A stretch of DNA of 64,000 nucleotides from Meconema thalassinum (taxonomy: Eukaryota > Arthropoda > Insecta > Orthoptera > Tettigoniidae), in assembly GCA_946902985.2 (NCBI GenBank), contig OX336393.1:137385291-137449290 (forward strand), given 5' to 3'. A model generated the notes under the pieces. That model searched no databases, had not been told where the DNA came from, and saw only the letters and a list, made by a program, of their open reading frames with translations. Each line of letters begins with the position of its first letter. Positions within the stretch are counted from its first letter, which is position 1. Shown here piece by piece: positions 44,089 to 55,202 of this stretch. A program made the translations under genes and the position numbers.

Positions 44089-44339
44089 AAAAAGGAATAT
44101 GAATTATACATTAGTTTGAAAAGTATAATTAATTAATCAATTATATTTAAAACAATCCATGGCGCGGGGCCCCCCGGACCGCGGGGCCCTGGGCGGTCGC
44201 CCTCCCCTAGATCCGCCCCTGTCGCGGACGATGAGGAGAGATGTGGGGGTTCCCGATCCGTGCGTAGTAACAGAACTAAATATATTGGCCGGTCACTCAA
44301 CCACAGTGGTTGAGGCAACAACCCTATGTTAGCAGTATT

Positions 44340-44640
44340 GGAATAGACAAGAATTCCAGATAAAACTGCGGGCTGTTGACAGGCCCTTCTCTTCCTGCCT
44401 CCTGCGTCACCTCACTCCGCAAGTTCATAGAGCTTACACCCGAGCAGTACATGGGACTGATCATCAAAATGTCCCAGGCCCCTAAATTGAATTAGCAACG
44501 CTACTCCACTCACCTTGCAAATTATGAGACAAATCCTACACTTACCCAAGCTAAATGACCATGATGTCCAAGACCCTAAGAGGAAGCAACTACTCTGTTA
44601 TGGTGTTAAGAAAAATATGAATTCAAATTTGTATTTTTCA
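44340..44640. other. Non-coding; scraps of SINE tail
   Basis: GAGCAGTACATGGGACTG, CAGGCCCCTAAATTGA and ACCCAAGCTAAATGACC recall the tail of family G (25930-26000). Nothing else was seen. Confidence 0.4.
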
Positions 44641-44908
44641 CGTCTGTTTTAATAGCAAATGCAGGTATTCAGCTAATAGGTTGTGTTGTGTACATGAAAT
44701 ACAAGTCATCAAGATGTTAAACAGAGAGTTAAAATCTCCGACCTAACCAGGACTTGAATCTGTGGGCTACTTTTGTTAGGCAGAGGGGGGGATATCTGCT
44801 TGCTGTTGCTCAGCTGGTAATTGTATTGGGCCAGAAATCCAAAGGTCCCAGGTTCGAGTCCTGATCACATCAGACATTTTAATTTTCTGTTTAACATCTT
44901 GATGGCTT
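44641..44908. repeat. Two tRNA-derived SINEs, family S6, head to head
   Basis: The plus copy (about 44801-44908) has GCTCAGCTGGTAATTG, B-box GGTTCGAGTCC, then ATTTTCTGTTTAACATCTTG. The minus copy (about 44641-44790) has the inverse CAAGATGTTAAACAGAGAG and the B-box inverse GGACTTGAATC. The plus copy resumes at 45874 (ATCTTGATGGCTTGTACTTC) beyond the 965-bp insertion. Confidence 0.6.
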
Positions 44909-44973
44909 TTTAACAACAATTATACATCCGCCTTAGTCAATACATAAACGAAAGGAATACAATTAGATTTGTT

Positions 44974-45024
44974 CCTGGTACATGTTTCAGGGATTAATAG
45001 CTTTTATCCCCTTCATCAGCCAAG
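44974..45024 (-). ncRNA. Minimal hammerhead ribozyme, left arm
   Basis: Inverse copy of 45704-45754 with every core base intact: on the minus strand CTTGG, CTGATGA, AGGG...CCCT, GAAA, CATG, TA, CCAGG. Confidence 0.7.
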
Positions 45025-45703
45025 ATTAATATCTGAAGAAAGATATAAAATAGCATAGCACTCAAAAAAACAAATGGCTATTTGACTTAATATGGTGCAC
45101 CATATAAGTAGGGCACAGAAAAATATTGAGCAAAACTAAAAAATATGAAACAGTGATGATATTCAGCCATCAAACACAAGCGAAGATAAACGTATAGAAC
45201 CAGTGGACAGTTCATTCATAAATCCGCTCCAACAGGTCGAAGCTTGAATTGGCAAAAATGGGACCACAATACTTCACCATATGTACACAACCAATGAAGA
45301 AGCCTTATGCTTAACAGGTCCATAAGCCAAATCAAATGCCTGCATACAAACGAAACGAATGTGGAAGGAAGAACTATATATAGCAATGAGGTTAGCTCAA
45401 TGCATAACCTAAAAAGAAGCAAAGGAAAATCAAAAACCATAATAAAAGGGACCAAGGGGAAATTTATAGACTGAAATAATTATGAAAAACTATAAAAATT
45501 AATTTAAAATGATATAGAACAAATACAAACTTAATAATATTTGAGAAACTTACTTCAGGTTAAATCAAGGTATCAATTATGAAAAGATTTGTCTTATGTT
45601 TGAATATTATTGTAAAGAATTTATATGGTGCACCATATTAAGTCAAATAGCCATTTGGTTTTTTGAGTGCTGTGCTATTTTATATCTGTCTTCAGATATT
45701 AAT

Positions 45704-45754
45704 CTTGGCTGATGAAGGGGATAAAAGCTATTAATCCCTGAAACATGTACCAGG
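45704..45754 (+). ncRNA. Minimal hammerhead ribozyme, right arm
   Basis: Stem I CTTGG (45704-45708) with CCAGG (45750-45754), core CTGATGA (45709-45715), stem II AGGG (45716-45719) with CCCT (45736-45739), and GAAA (45740-45743). A one- or two-pair stem III follows (C-AT-G at 45744-45747, closed by A-U), then the cleavage site TA (45748-45749). Such a tiny stem III is the hallmark of hammerheads in Penelope-like elements, which are thought to work best as dimers. Not folded by program. Confidence 0.7.
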
Positions 45755-46039
45755 AGCAAATCTAATTATATTCCTTTCGTTTATGTATTGACTAAGGCGG
45801 ATGTATAATTGTTGTTGAAAACTATTTAGTACGTCAATACGGAACCATCATGGAAACTAATTTAAATAATAGAATCTTGATGGCTTGTACTTCATGAATT
45901 TCTTATAGGTTGTAATAAAATTGACTTGAATTTTAAAATTCAGTATATTATTCGTATAATTTATGTAGGTGTACAATTCAAGTCTTTGTTTACAATACCT
46001 ATACTGAGGTCAAGTGTCATCTGTAACCTTGTTAAAAAT

Positions 46040-49000
46040 ACTATCAACATCATCTTCAACCGACTCCAGTTTCCCGGGTGCGTTGAATGAGCGTTCTCCA
46101 TTTATTTCTCTCCAAGAATGTTTCCTTCTCCATAATTTGCTGTAAATCCAGACCTCTCCCTGCAAGATCATTTCTAACCTGGTCGATCCATCTCCTCCTC
46201 GGTCGACCTCTTGGTCTCTTGCCTTTCAGTTCTTTCTCAAACCATACTCTAGCTGTTCTTTGTGTGTCCATTCTTTTGAGATGACCAAACCATTTCAGCC
46301 TTGCTTCAACACAGATCTCATTAAAAGGTTGTTCTACTTGAACAAGATGGCATATCTTATCATTTTTTATTTTGTCCCTCCTTGTCTCCTGAATCATAGT
46401 TCTTAAAAACTTCATCTCCACTGCTTGTAGTTTGCTGGTATTTCTCTAGGATTGGGCACAGGTTCCTAAGCTATATGTAGTAACAGGTACAAAGAAGCTC
46501 TTGTAGAGTATTAGTTTTGATCTTAAAGGATCTTGCTTATCCCAAAGAAGCCCTCTCACGAAGTGATAAAATTGTGCTCCATGTTGAACTCTACTAGTGA
46601 TTTCTGCAGATGGTTGGTTATCTGTGGACACTACAATGCCAAGGTAACAGAACTGATGTACCGGTATGGTACTTGTTCTAACTATGTACCATTCAGAGTG
46701 ATGTTAGTACAGATGTTTTGTCGACTAACGGGCATCAATACTGTTTTGGACTTGATTATATTCAGACCAAATTGCTAGAATATAGCATTCCAATCATTCA
46801 GCTTCTGTTGTATTTCAGCCTCATGTTCACCCCATATTACATCACCTGCAAAGGCTAAAGCTTTAAACTCAGAGGTCTTATTGAGTCTCTTAAATCTCTT
46901 CATTATTTCATCCATTACAGTAATGAATGAAAGTGGTAATAGTGCTCTGCCTTGCTGTACACCCTGCTTAGTCTTGAACCACTCTGAATAACCATCACCT
47001 ATTTGGACAACTCTGGCAGTGTTCATATAGCATCTTGACTTCATTTATTAAAGCGCATGGTATTGATCTATTTTGAAGGCATTCCCAGATTGTATTTCAA
47101 GAGCCTCCGTGGCTTAGGCGGCAGCACGCCGGCCTCTCACCGCTGGGTCCGTGGTTCAAATCCCGGTCACTCCATGTGAGATCTGTGCTGGACAAAACGG
47201 AGGCAGACAGGTTTTTCTCCGGGTACTCCGGTTTTCCCTGTCACAATTTCATTCCAGCAACACTCTCCACTATCATTTCATTTCATCTGTCATGCATTTA
47301 ATCATTGCCCCAGAGGAGTGCGTCAGGCCTCGGCAGCCAGCACGTTCATATCCTCGCCGCTAGATGGGGGCTTCATTCATTCCATTCCTGACCCGGTCGG
47401 AGACTGGAAGCAGGCTGTGGATTTTCATTTTTCCCAGATTGTATTTCTCCGTACACTGTCGTAAGCCTTCTCAATATCTAGAAAAATGAAGATGATGTCT
47501 TTTCCTTTTTCCCAGTGCTTCTCTATAATCACCCTGATAGAAAATATCAGATCTGTTGTTGCCCTGTTCCGTCTGAAACCGTACTGCTCTTCTTCAAGCT
47601 GTGGTTCAATAATAATTCTTAAACTGTGTTCTGTGATCCGTTCCATTATCTTCAGGCCATGAGATAGAAGAGTAATTCCCCTGTAGTTGCTAGGTTTCCA
47701 TCGGTTTCCTTTCTTAAATAGAGGGATGATAACACCTTTAGTCAAGTCTGTTTGGTATTTTTTCTTCTTTCCAAATAGTGTTTAGGACTCTAAACAACCA
47801 CTGCAATCCTTGTACTCCAGCTGCCTTGATCATGTCAGCGCTTACATCATCAATGCCTGTTGCCCTAGATTTTTTCATGTTCTTTAGGGCATTTTCCACT
47901 TCCATCCATGCTAGAGGGTACTCCATATCTGGGATGTTTTCTTCTTATTTAGTCTCCTCTTGTTTGGTATTTGTATTTGGTCATTATATAATTTTTCGAA
48001 ATTCCGTACTGTCCCATCTCATCTCGAATCTCATTCTCATTCCCATTCCATGTGATGTTTCCATCTTCCTTCTCCACAGCCTTTATTGGTTCATAGCTGT
48101 TTTTCTTACTCCTCACCACTTGATATAATAGCTTTCTGTTGTTCCTGCAGTCTTCTTCTAGTTTCTGTGTGAATTCTGTCCAGGATCTCTCTTTTTCTGC
48201 AGAAATGATTCCCTTCACCTTAAGTTTCAGGTCCCTGTATAGCTGACTGAGTTTTTGTAATTTCTCTTCTTTTTGACTTTCTCTGTCCCTTAGTTTCCTC
48301 ACTTCATTTCTCTCTTTTATTGCTCTTCGGATGGTTTCATTCCACCATGGGGTTTCTCTCTCTCTTACTCTGCTGCTTGTTTTGCCAACAATATTTACTG
48401 CAGTATCTACCAGGATTTTCTTAAATCCAATCATTCTTCTTTAGCTGATCCAGTCTCATATTTAGGCAGTTGGTCTCCAATCTTCATCTGGTATTCAGTC
48501 CTCTTATCTGGTTTATCAAATTCCCAAACTTTTATCCTGTGTTTCAAGTTTGGTATTTGCCGTTCTTATCAGGATGTTTCCTAGGATGGCTACTAGTAAC
48601 CTGTGGTCATTATCCAAACTTTCTCCTGGCAGTATTTTCACATATCTAATAAACGCTCCAGCTTCATCTGCGATAATATATAGTCAATAACAGATTTCTG
48701 TTCTCCATTCCAGCTGTATCTTGTGATCTTATGGCTCAGCTGTTTTTGAAACGAGGTGTTCTTAATAACTAGATGATTTCTTGAGCAAAAGTCAAGAAGG
48801 CATTCACCCTCTTGGTTTTGATTTCCATATCCATGAGGACCCATCACTATATCATATCCTGTCCTATCATTTCCCACATGAGCATTTAAATCACCCTTAA
48901 CAAGAATGTTATCTTGTTCTACGTGGCCTTCTAATTCTTGAAGGAAGTCATCTTTCTCTTCTTGGCTACACCCAACCTGTGGAGCATAAACCTGAACAAT

Positions 49001-49480
49001 GGTCAGTGTGTTCTTGTCGATTTTCAGATGTAGCTTGATAATTCGTTCATTTACATATTCTACATCAGATACAGCATTGATGTACTAGCTGATAACAAAT
49101 GCCACACCATTCCTTGCTTCCGTCTTATTTCCATGCCAGTGGAGTTTATAACCTTTCCTCAACAATTTAGTTCCTTTCCCTTTCCACTTTGTTTCGCTCA
49201 GTCCAAGGACCTCAATCTTTCTTCTTTTCCTGAGATCTGCGAGCTCCTCACATTTGGTGGTTAGGGTAATGGTATTTAATGTTGCTGTTTTGAATTTATT
49301 GTTCCTCCGTCGAGTAATTTTCTTGTTTGAATAGTTTTGTTTAAATTCGGTCTAACCACCGTCATCCTTACAAAAACTAAGTGTAGGGGGTTTTCCATAT
49401 CTTTGTTTTCATTCATTACATCCGAGGCTTGTGTTATTGTTGAAAGCAATTTGACAATTTTACTCCTCAAGCTGGCTTGC
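46040..49480 (-). pseudogene. Endonuclease/RT LINE (RTE-like), full-length but broken
   Basis: Minus strand, from 49310: an endonuclease with LRKRRKIEVLGLSETKWKGK, YAPQVGCSQEEKDDF, KGDLNAHVGNDRTGYD and SVIDYILSQ. Next comes a linker with ERETPWWNETIRRAIKERNE (48434-47949), then the RT: KSRATGIDDVSADMIKAAG, IPLFKKGNRWKPSNYRGITL, QYGFRRNRATTDL and IFLDIEKAYDSV. A SINE insertion follows (47099-47430). It resumes with SRCYMNTARVVQIG and KQGVQQG, then ALAFAGDVIWGEHEAEIQQK. The tail MEMKFLRTMIQETRRDKI ... RGRPRRRWIDQVRNDLAGRG ends near 46056. Several frameshifts and stops are present, and the FADD box reads FAGD. It is dead in more than one way. Confidence 0.8.
47099..47430 (+). repeat. tRNA-derived SINE, family S4, with 17-bp TSD
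   Basis: GAGCCTCCGTGGCTTAGG head, B-box GGTTCAAATCCC, body with TCCGGGTACTCCGG, tail GGATTTTCATTTT. TTCCCAGATTGTATTTC occurs at 47082-47098 and 47431-47447. Removing the SINE restores the LINE reading direction, so it hit an existing LINE copy. Confidence 0.9.
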
Positions 49481-49504
49481 TGGGCCTAATGCACGAGGAA
49501 GATC

Positions 49505-50200
49505 TTTTTTTTTTTCTTTTTTTTTACGAGCACACATTTTTATTCACTGACAGAAAACGTGTACATATACAGATGTTGTATCAAAATACAGGGTGAATCC
49601 CACATAAGATAAACTTGTGCGTGGGCTTCATGAACACAATTTCTTAATTTATTTGCAACATGGTATTTGACTGATGATAATAATAAGAAAAGTTTATAGT
49701 AAAAGCATTAATTATAAGGATACTAAAAATAAAAGAAGATGATACATTACTTATTTGTGACTGAGTTGGTTAAATATGTTGGTGAAAATTTATAAGTTCA
49801 TTTACTCTATGAAAGTTATTAAGAAGCCATATAAAAAGCCTTTTCTTCAATATATTCAGGGTGTTATTTGTCACATTTACTGGCAATATATTGTATATCC
49901 TAGTGCTAAGACGACCTAAATTCCTTTGGCCAAGTAGTGTGTTTCGACAAGGGATATTTATTCCAGTTCTGTCTTGAAGTCTAGTGCACATTTCAAGTTT
50001 TTGTCCATTAGAGAAGAGCTTCATATTTTTACGTATAAATATGATTGATGACTGAACAAATAACAGTCGTATGTTAAGCAACATACTTTGTTGATACAGT
50101 TCACATGTTGGAAAAGTTGGTGGCCTTTTGTACATAACTTTTAGAATGAAATTCTGGCAGGTATTTACCTGAGGTAACTCCCTTAGCCAACAGTTATAAA
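49505..50200 (-). pseudogene. LINE C-terminal fragment with poly(A)-like tail
   Basis: The minus-strand frame from about 50190 reads LPQVNTCQNFILKVMYKRPP, then LYQQSMLLNIRLLFVQSSII, RTGINIPCRNTLLGQRNLG, RLSTRIYNILPVNV and RLFIWLLNNF, with a stop at 49770. This matches the C-terminal end of CR1/Jockey-type LINEs, where a short Leu-rich segment and YN-LP recur. The 3' side ends in an A-rich run (T tract at 49507-49526 on the plus strand). It is 5'-truncated near 50200 and lies immediately upstream of the RTE-like LINE. It differs from the intact 38262 ORF. Confidence 0.6.
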
Positions 50201-50204
50201 TTCA

Positions 50205-50530
50205 TAGAAATGGCTTCAATGGTGTAGTCGGTACCATGCTGAACTGCTATGCCCAAGATTGCGGGTTCAAACCCGGCCGAAGTCGTTGGAATTTTAAGAG
50301 CGTAAAAATCTTTCAGTATGCCTTTCTTCAGAGGAGAAGTAAAGCAGGCCCATGTTATAGATTTATGGCAGTTAAAAGAACCTACCACTGCAATTGGTAG
50401 TGTAGCCAAATTTTTAGGTTATATTTGGTTAGAAACGCTCTTTCAAGTTCCAACGTTCGCCGCTAGGGGTTAGAGACAGTAGCATCTGGTAGCCAAAGTT
50501 AGAACTACTGTACTTGAAATTGAACTTGTT
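50205..50530 (+). repeat. tRNA-derived SINE, family S1
   Basis: GGCTTCAATGGTGTAGTCGG (A-box), GATTGCGGGTTCAAACCCGG (B-box), then AGTAAAGCAGGCCCATG and TATAGATTTATGGCAG. The end is at about TTGAAATTGAACTTGTT. Confidence 0.7.
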
Positions 50531-50679
50531 AGGAGCCCATGGGCGAATTAAAATACCCTGCTATGGCCATTGGCTGCAATTCGTATATAATAATACATTC
50601 ATGGATTACAAGCTGCATATTTTTAGTAACATGCTTCACTTTGAAGAAACAGGTAATATTTCCTTATCTTGCTGTTAAT

Positions 50680-51140
50680 TACGAGCAGCAGCGGCAGTAA
50701 AAGCAATATACGACATTAAACATCTTAATAAATTATTATCTCTGAAGACTGCCATGGCTCTATTTGATGACAAAATTCTTACTTATGGGTTAGAGATTAT
50801 TTGGGATAAGCTAACGAAGACGGACCTCAAGATGCTAGTAAAGGTCAAGGGACGCTACCTAAAGACAGCCATTGGAGTATCCAGATATACAAGATCATGA
50901 CTAGCATATGAACTCACTGGAGAACCTTTCCTAATCAAAACTCTGAGACTTACACTATGTTTACCCTATACAGATACTGTAGTTGGGAAAAGCTACTGCA
51001 GGAAAGGGAAGCGAAGAAAGCCGAGATCTGGACTTATTCTACTCTACAGAGGCTATGGTGGGCAAGTCATGGGCGGACACATACCACGCAAATACTTCAT
51101 TGTAAACCACATCATCAATAAGAAAGTAATTTCATGAATT
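50680..51140 (+). pseudogene. LINE C-terminal fragment
   Basis: The frame reads RAAAAVKAIYDIKHLNKLL, then TAMALFDDKILTYGLEIIWD, KLTKTDLKMLVKVKGRYLKT and AIGVSRYTRS, a stop, and LAYELTGEPFLI. The pattern (repeat of a short helix, YGLE.IWD, K..YLK...GVS, TGE) is that of the post-RT region of a non-LTR retroelement, distinct from the other LINEs here. Both ends are truncated. Confidence 0.55.
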
Positions 51141-51732
51141 AGAATTCAGTGCTTTGCCTGAATACTCAAATCAACTGGATCCACAATAATTAACTTCATA
51201 TAATTCCAGTAGAACCCAATTATAAAGTGGCTACAACGTTCACTCTTTCAACCTTGCTTTATTGAATGCACTCAACGATATACCTTCAAAGCCTCATAAA
51301 GTAATCCTCACTACTTCATATGCCACATCTGCCATTCAACACTCAGCTCATATACCTCTCAGTTTAATAGATCAGGAAATAAAATTCATTTAACGTTCCA
51401 AACTCACATTCACGATAACATCGTACCAGTTAAACACTGACTATGCGTGTATTTGGCATAAGCATCCATCAACTTAAGATTTATTACTCTATTATATCAA
51501 CAGTGTTCTATTTTTCATCATGATTTGTCACAACAGGAGTTACTGTTTCCTAAAATCCTTGGAAATTATTGAATCTGGGGAAAAACCCATGTGAATTAAA
51601 CTGGTGGATTGCAACAAGAATCAAAACATGATAGTGAGATTACGTTGCTTTAATATTTATAAGTTCAGCTGATATGTGGCTGGCATTTATATCTGACTCT
51701 CTTATAATATATTTAGCATGTCGATGAAAATG

Positions 51733-52260
51733 AAGGTGATTCCTAACTGGGATTGAGGTATTGCCTCGCACATACTGCTCAAAGCAAGTAGGCCCCCACC
51801 TCGGCTAAGGTGATTCTTAACTGGGTTTTGGATATTGTCCCACACATACTGCTCAAAGCAAGTAGGCCCCCACCTCGGCTAAGGTGATTCTTAACTGGGT
51901 TTTGGATATTGTCCCACACATACTGCTCAAAGCAAGTAGGCCCCCACCTCGGCTAAGGTGATTCTTAACTGGGTTTGGGATATTGTCCCACACATACTGC
52001 TCAAAGCAAGTAGGCCCCAATGTCGGCTAAGGTGATTCCTAACTGGGATTGAGGTATTGCTTCGCACATACTGCTCAAAGCAAGTAGACCCCCACCTTGG
52101 CTAAGGTGATTCTTAACTGGGTTTGGGATATTGTCCCACACATACTGCTCAAAGCAAGTAGACCCCCACCTCGGCTAAGGTGATTCTTAACTGGGTTTGG
52201 GATATTGTCCCACACATACTGCTCAAAGCAAGTAGGCCCCAACGTTGGCTAAGGTGATTC
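51733..52260 (+). repeat. Minisatellite, 7 x 74 bp
   Basis: Seven complete 74-bp units start at 51733, 51807, 51881, 51955, 52029, 52103 and 52177, plus 10 bp of an eighth. Each reads AAGGTGATTC(c/t)TAACTGGG ... CACATACTGCTCAAAGCAAG ... GGCT with no indels. Units 1 and 5 share the variant GGGATTGAGGTATTGC, units 2-3 GGGTTTTGG, and units 4, 6 and 7 GGGTTTGGG. Confidence 0.95.
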
Positions 52261-53695
52261 ATATTCAGGAATGGAATCAATTATAAGTGGTCAGTCAACT
52301 TATCAGTGAAACAAAGCATCACTTCAGCGATCAAAGCAGAAAATATAAAAAGGAAATAATCCACTCAAAAGAAATCCTATAGAAAATCCTGAAGGTGAAA
52401 CATATCCAAAAACCTCGGATAAATATAGAAATTCCACTGCCAATCGTACTCGAAAGCATCGAAAAAATGTAAGAAAAACCTTATATCAGGCTCAAGTGCA
52501 TCGAAGAAATATCAAATAAATACTACAGTATACTCATGTATCGTAGAAATATCATGTGCTCATGTTTCATTAGATACGGATCCTCCTTGATCCTCGGCCT
52601 CCTTCTCCTTGCCCGGTGGTATCCAACATCCATGGTGTCAGCATCCATTCTCGAAAGATCGGCCTCACCCCTGCCAGTCCTCACGAATCTTGATGATCGT
52701 CGCCTCTCAGGTCTCTTCGGGATCAACGCTCCGCTCCGCCATCCTGTCTCCTTGGGTTTAGTGCCACATGATTGTGCTAGAATATTCCACCAGATTCTCA
52801 GGTTCCTTGTAGTCCATAAAACACGTTGTGTTGGGTGAAGTAATTATGGAACTCATTGTCGGTTAATCTTGTACGCCACTGTAGTATCAGTTCACCTCAA
52901 TATTGTTAAAAAAGGCCAGAAATAAGCTCCGACAATAATATAGTACTAGCGGACCCATGCATGAAATCTCGCATATTCATAAACCACACTTTCCCCAATA
53001 GGTTTTGCAAATCGAACACTTCTTACAAAAAAATGATATTTAAGAAATTAGAATGCAATTTGTCACTGATAATGTCATTTGTGTGCTGAGGGTGCTCTAA
53101 CACTCACCGGTTATTCGATATTTATGAAATTATACGATTTGAGTACTCATTCCTTTGATTTACTGTTTCTGAAATCCATGCAAAATGATAAAGGAAAGAC
53201 CTCATAATGTTAAAATGACATGAAACGGGCATCACAGCGACCAAAATGTGAAGTGGACAGCAATTATGGAGTGTATTTTCATACATCAACAGTATCTGCA
53301 AATCGCACACTTGGTACATTTTTTTTAAAGTAATTTTTTAAAGAAATTATTGATATTTATGGAATTAGAGTGCAATTCGTCACTGCTAATGTCTATTCTC
53401 TTTCATTTAAATGCTCATTTTCACGATCGGTCGCTTGTGAGTGCGCAGGAGGGATCTATACTGCTGAAATAATATATATGATAATTTGCAAACGCTGATA
53501 TCATATACTATACTTGTTGACCACAATGTAGTTGTGTAATGTGAATGCCAACTACACGACATATCATTCATGCCGTGAGAGAATAGTTCATGCGCACTGC
53601 TGCTGGAATGTTCCAAAGTCACTTCACTTAACTGCATGATATAGTATGCAGACATCCCGAGAGAATGTAGAACAAATTACATACAAAGTCTTACT
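52261..53695. other. No gene recognised
   Basis: A 100-residue frame at 52536-52838 has a hydrophobic N-terminal half but no recognisable family or gene structure. 53005-53085 and 53297-53392 are diverged copies (GCAAATCG-ACACTT, TTAGA-TGCAATT-GTCACTG-TAATGTC). Confidence 0.4.
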
Positions 53696-54270
53696 CCTCA
53701 GACAACGACTCTTTTGTCAAATTACTGCATATCATTTGACGAAGATCCTTTCAGTGAGGAAACTATTGCTAGCGGACAACGTGTTCTCTCTTCTATTTCA
53801 GACTCAAATCAACAACAGTGGTTAAAGCTCATGGAAGATTTGGATATGGGAAGGAGCAGCCAGAAAGCTTGGAGGTTTCTTATATGACTTAACAATGATC
53901 ACAATAGAACTTCTTCACATTCTAATGTATATGCCAACCAAATTGTTAATCAACTTATTCGAAATGGTAATTCTGGAAAGACAATCCAGAAACCTAAATT
54001 GAAGTTGGTAAGGGAACATGAACAGGAAGGCAACATGTTCCTTAAACCCTTTGTACTTTCAGAACTGAATATGGCTATTAATTACTGTAAGAATGGAAAG
54101 GCGGCTGGTCTGGATGGAATTTGTGTGGATCGAATCAAACATTTTGGACCTGGGGCTAAAGAATGGCTGCTAGAATTGTTTAATAACTGCATTACTACCT
54201 GTAAAATACCCAAAATATGGAGGAAGAGCAGAGTAATAGCGATTCTCAAACCCGGGAAAGATGCACATCA

Positions 54271-54545
54271 TCAAATTCCAGCTCCAGTCGCCCGGGTGCT
54301 GTTAACGAGCCCTCGCCACCTTTTCCTGTCCATGAATAGTTGGTCTTCATGGGTCCTTCTCCAGTCTAGCCCTTTGTCTTCTAGATCATCCTTGATTTGG
54401 TCCAACCATTTCTTCTTTAGTCTTCCTACTGGTCTTTTTCCTGGGATAATCTTGTTGAAATAAGCTTTTGGTGTCCTCTCATCTATTCTTTGAAGATGCC
54501 CATACCATTCTAATCGTTGCTTCTGCAAATATTTTGTAGCACTGA
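54271..54545 (-). pseudogene. LINE 3' fragment inserted in the plus-strand LINE
   Basis: On the minus strand it encodes QRLEWYGHLQRIDERTPKAY, then RPVGRLKKKWLDQIKDDLED and a short tail. This is the C-terminal end of an endonuclease/RT LINE related to the tail at 46056-46421 (RPRGRPRRRWIDQVRNDL). It separates LKPGKD from NYRPIS in the host LINE. It is a severely 5'-truncated insertion. Confidence 0.7.
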
Positions 54546-55112
54546 TATGTAAGAATTATAGGCCTATTTCATTGCTCTCCCGCCTTTTCAAGATACTGGA
54601 GCGAATGATTCTAAGTAGGCTCACAAAGTTAATTGAACCTTTCCTAATCCCTGAACAAGCTTGCTTCAGAACAGGTAAAAGCTGCACTTCACAAATCCTA
54701 CATCTTACTCAGCATATTGAAGATGGATTCCAGAACCGGAAGATCACAGGGGCAGTCTTCATTGACTTAACAGCTGCTTATGACACAGTCAATCATCACT
54801 TACTGCTGAATAAACTCTACTTGATGACAAAGGACTATAAATTAACTGAAATAGTCAGGTGTCTTCTTCAAAATCGTAGACTCTTTAGGTCAGCACAGCC
54901 GTTGGAGGGATCAAAGAAATGGACTGCCTCAAGGTAGTGTTCTGGCTCCTATCCTCTTTAACATGTATACAAATGACCAGCCAATACCAGTAGGTATTCG
55001 AAGCTTTCTTTATGCGGATCGTCATGCCATTACCGTCCAGGCGGATCAGTTTGAAGTTGTAGAAAGACGTCTATCTGAAGCTCTAGAGGAACTAAGTGAT
55101 TATTATAGAGGA

Positions 55113-55202
55113 CTTGGGAATATTAAATGCCATTTTTGGTCCGTATTGACAAATATGATTTAATTTATTTAACATTTGACGGAGGTTGTTTAATAAATTA
55201 AA
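55113..55202 (+). mobile_element. 90-bp insertion with 12-bp TSD
   Basis: TATTATAGAGGA occurs at 55101-55112 and 55203-55214; removing the insert restores the LINE frame from DYYRG to NQLKPNPSK. The insert holds GGTCCGTATTGAC, which resembles the inverse of the right tail of the element at 44909-45873 (GTCAATACGGAACC). It is probably a truncated relative. Confidence 0.7.

Larger units (their letters stand above)
42067..44221 (-). mobile_element. hAT element with 8-bp TSD, containing a nested LINE
   Basis: The left end CAGTAGCGGATCCAGGCC and the inverted right end CAGGGGCGGATCTAGGGG are hAT-type TIRs. TCGCGGAC occurs on both sides (42059-42066 and 44222-44229), an exact 8-bp duplication. Near each end is a GGGGCCCTGGGC block. 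The interior keeps only a short transposase remnant on the minus strand (43988-44088) and a LINE fragment (42212-43918). The LINE inserted after the hAT. Confidence 0.8.
44909..45873. mobile_element. Penelope-type non-autonomous element with hammerhead in each inverted arm
   Basis: The 965-bp insertion is flanked by the 13-bp duplication ATCTTGATGGCTT (44896-44908 and 45874-45886). Inverted arms span about 44911-45106 and 45628-45823; the outer ends read TAACAACAATTATACATCCG and its inverse, the inner ends TATGGTGCACCATAT. Each arm has a hammerhead motif. The interior (45107-45627) has no recognisable coding. The right end adds about 50 bp ending GAACCATCATGG and AAATAATAGA. Penelope-like retroelements are known to carry minimal hammerheads in their terminal repeats, hence the assignment; it has no RT of its own. 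Confidence 0.65.

Noticed and set aside
47778..48128. Plus-strand frame inside the minus-strand LINE
   Set aside because: It is antisense to the RT-coding sequence; a shadow.
51733..52260. CRISPR-like array
   Set aside because: The whole 74-bp unit repeats without unique spacers, and the window is animal DNA; it is a minisatellite.
52536..52838. 100-residue frame with hydrophobic segment
   Set aside because: The opposite strand is equally open at 52523-52726, and there is no gene structure.
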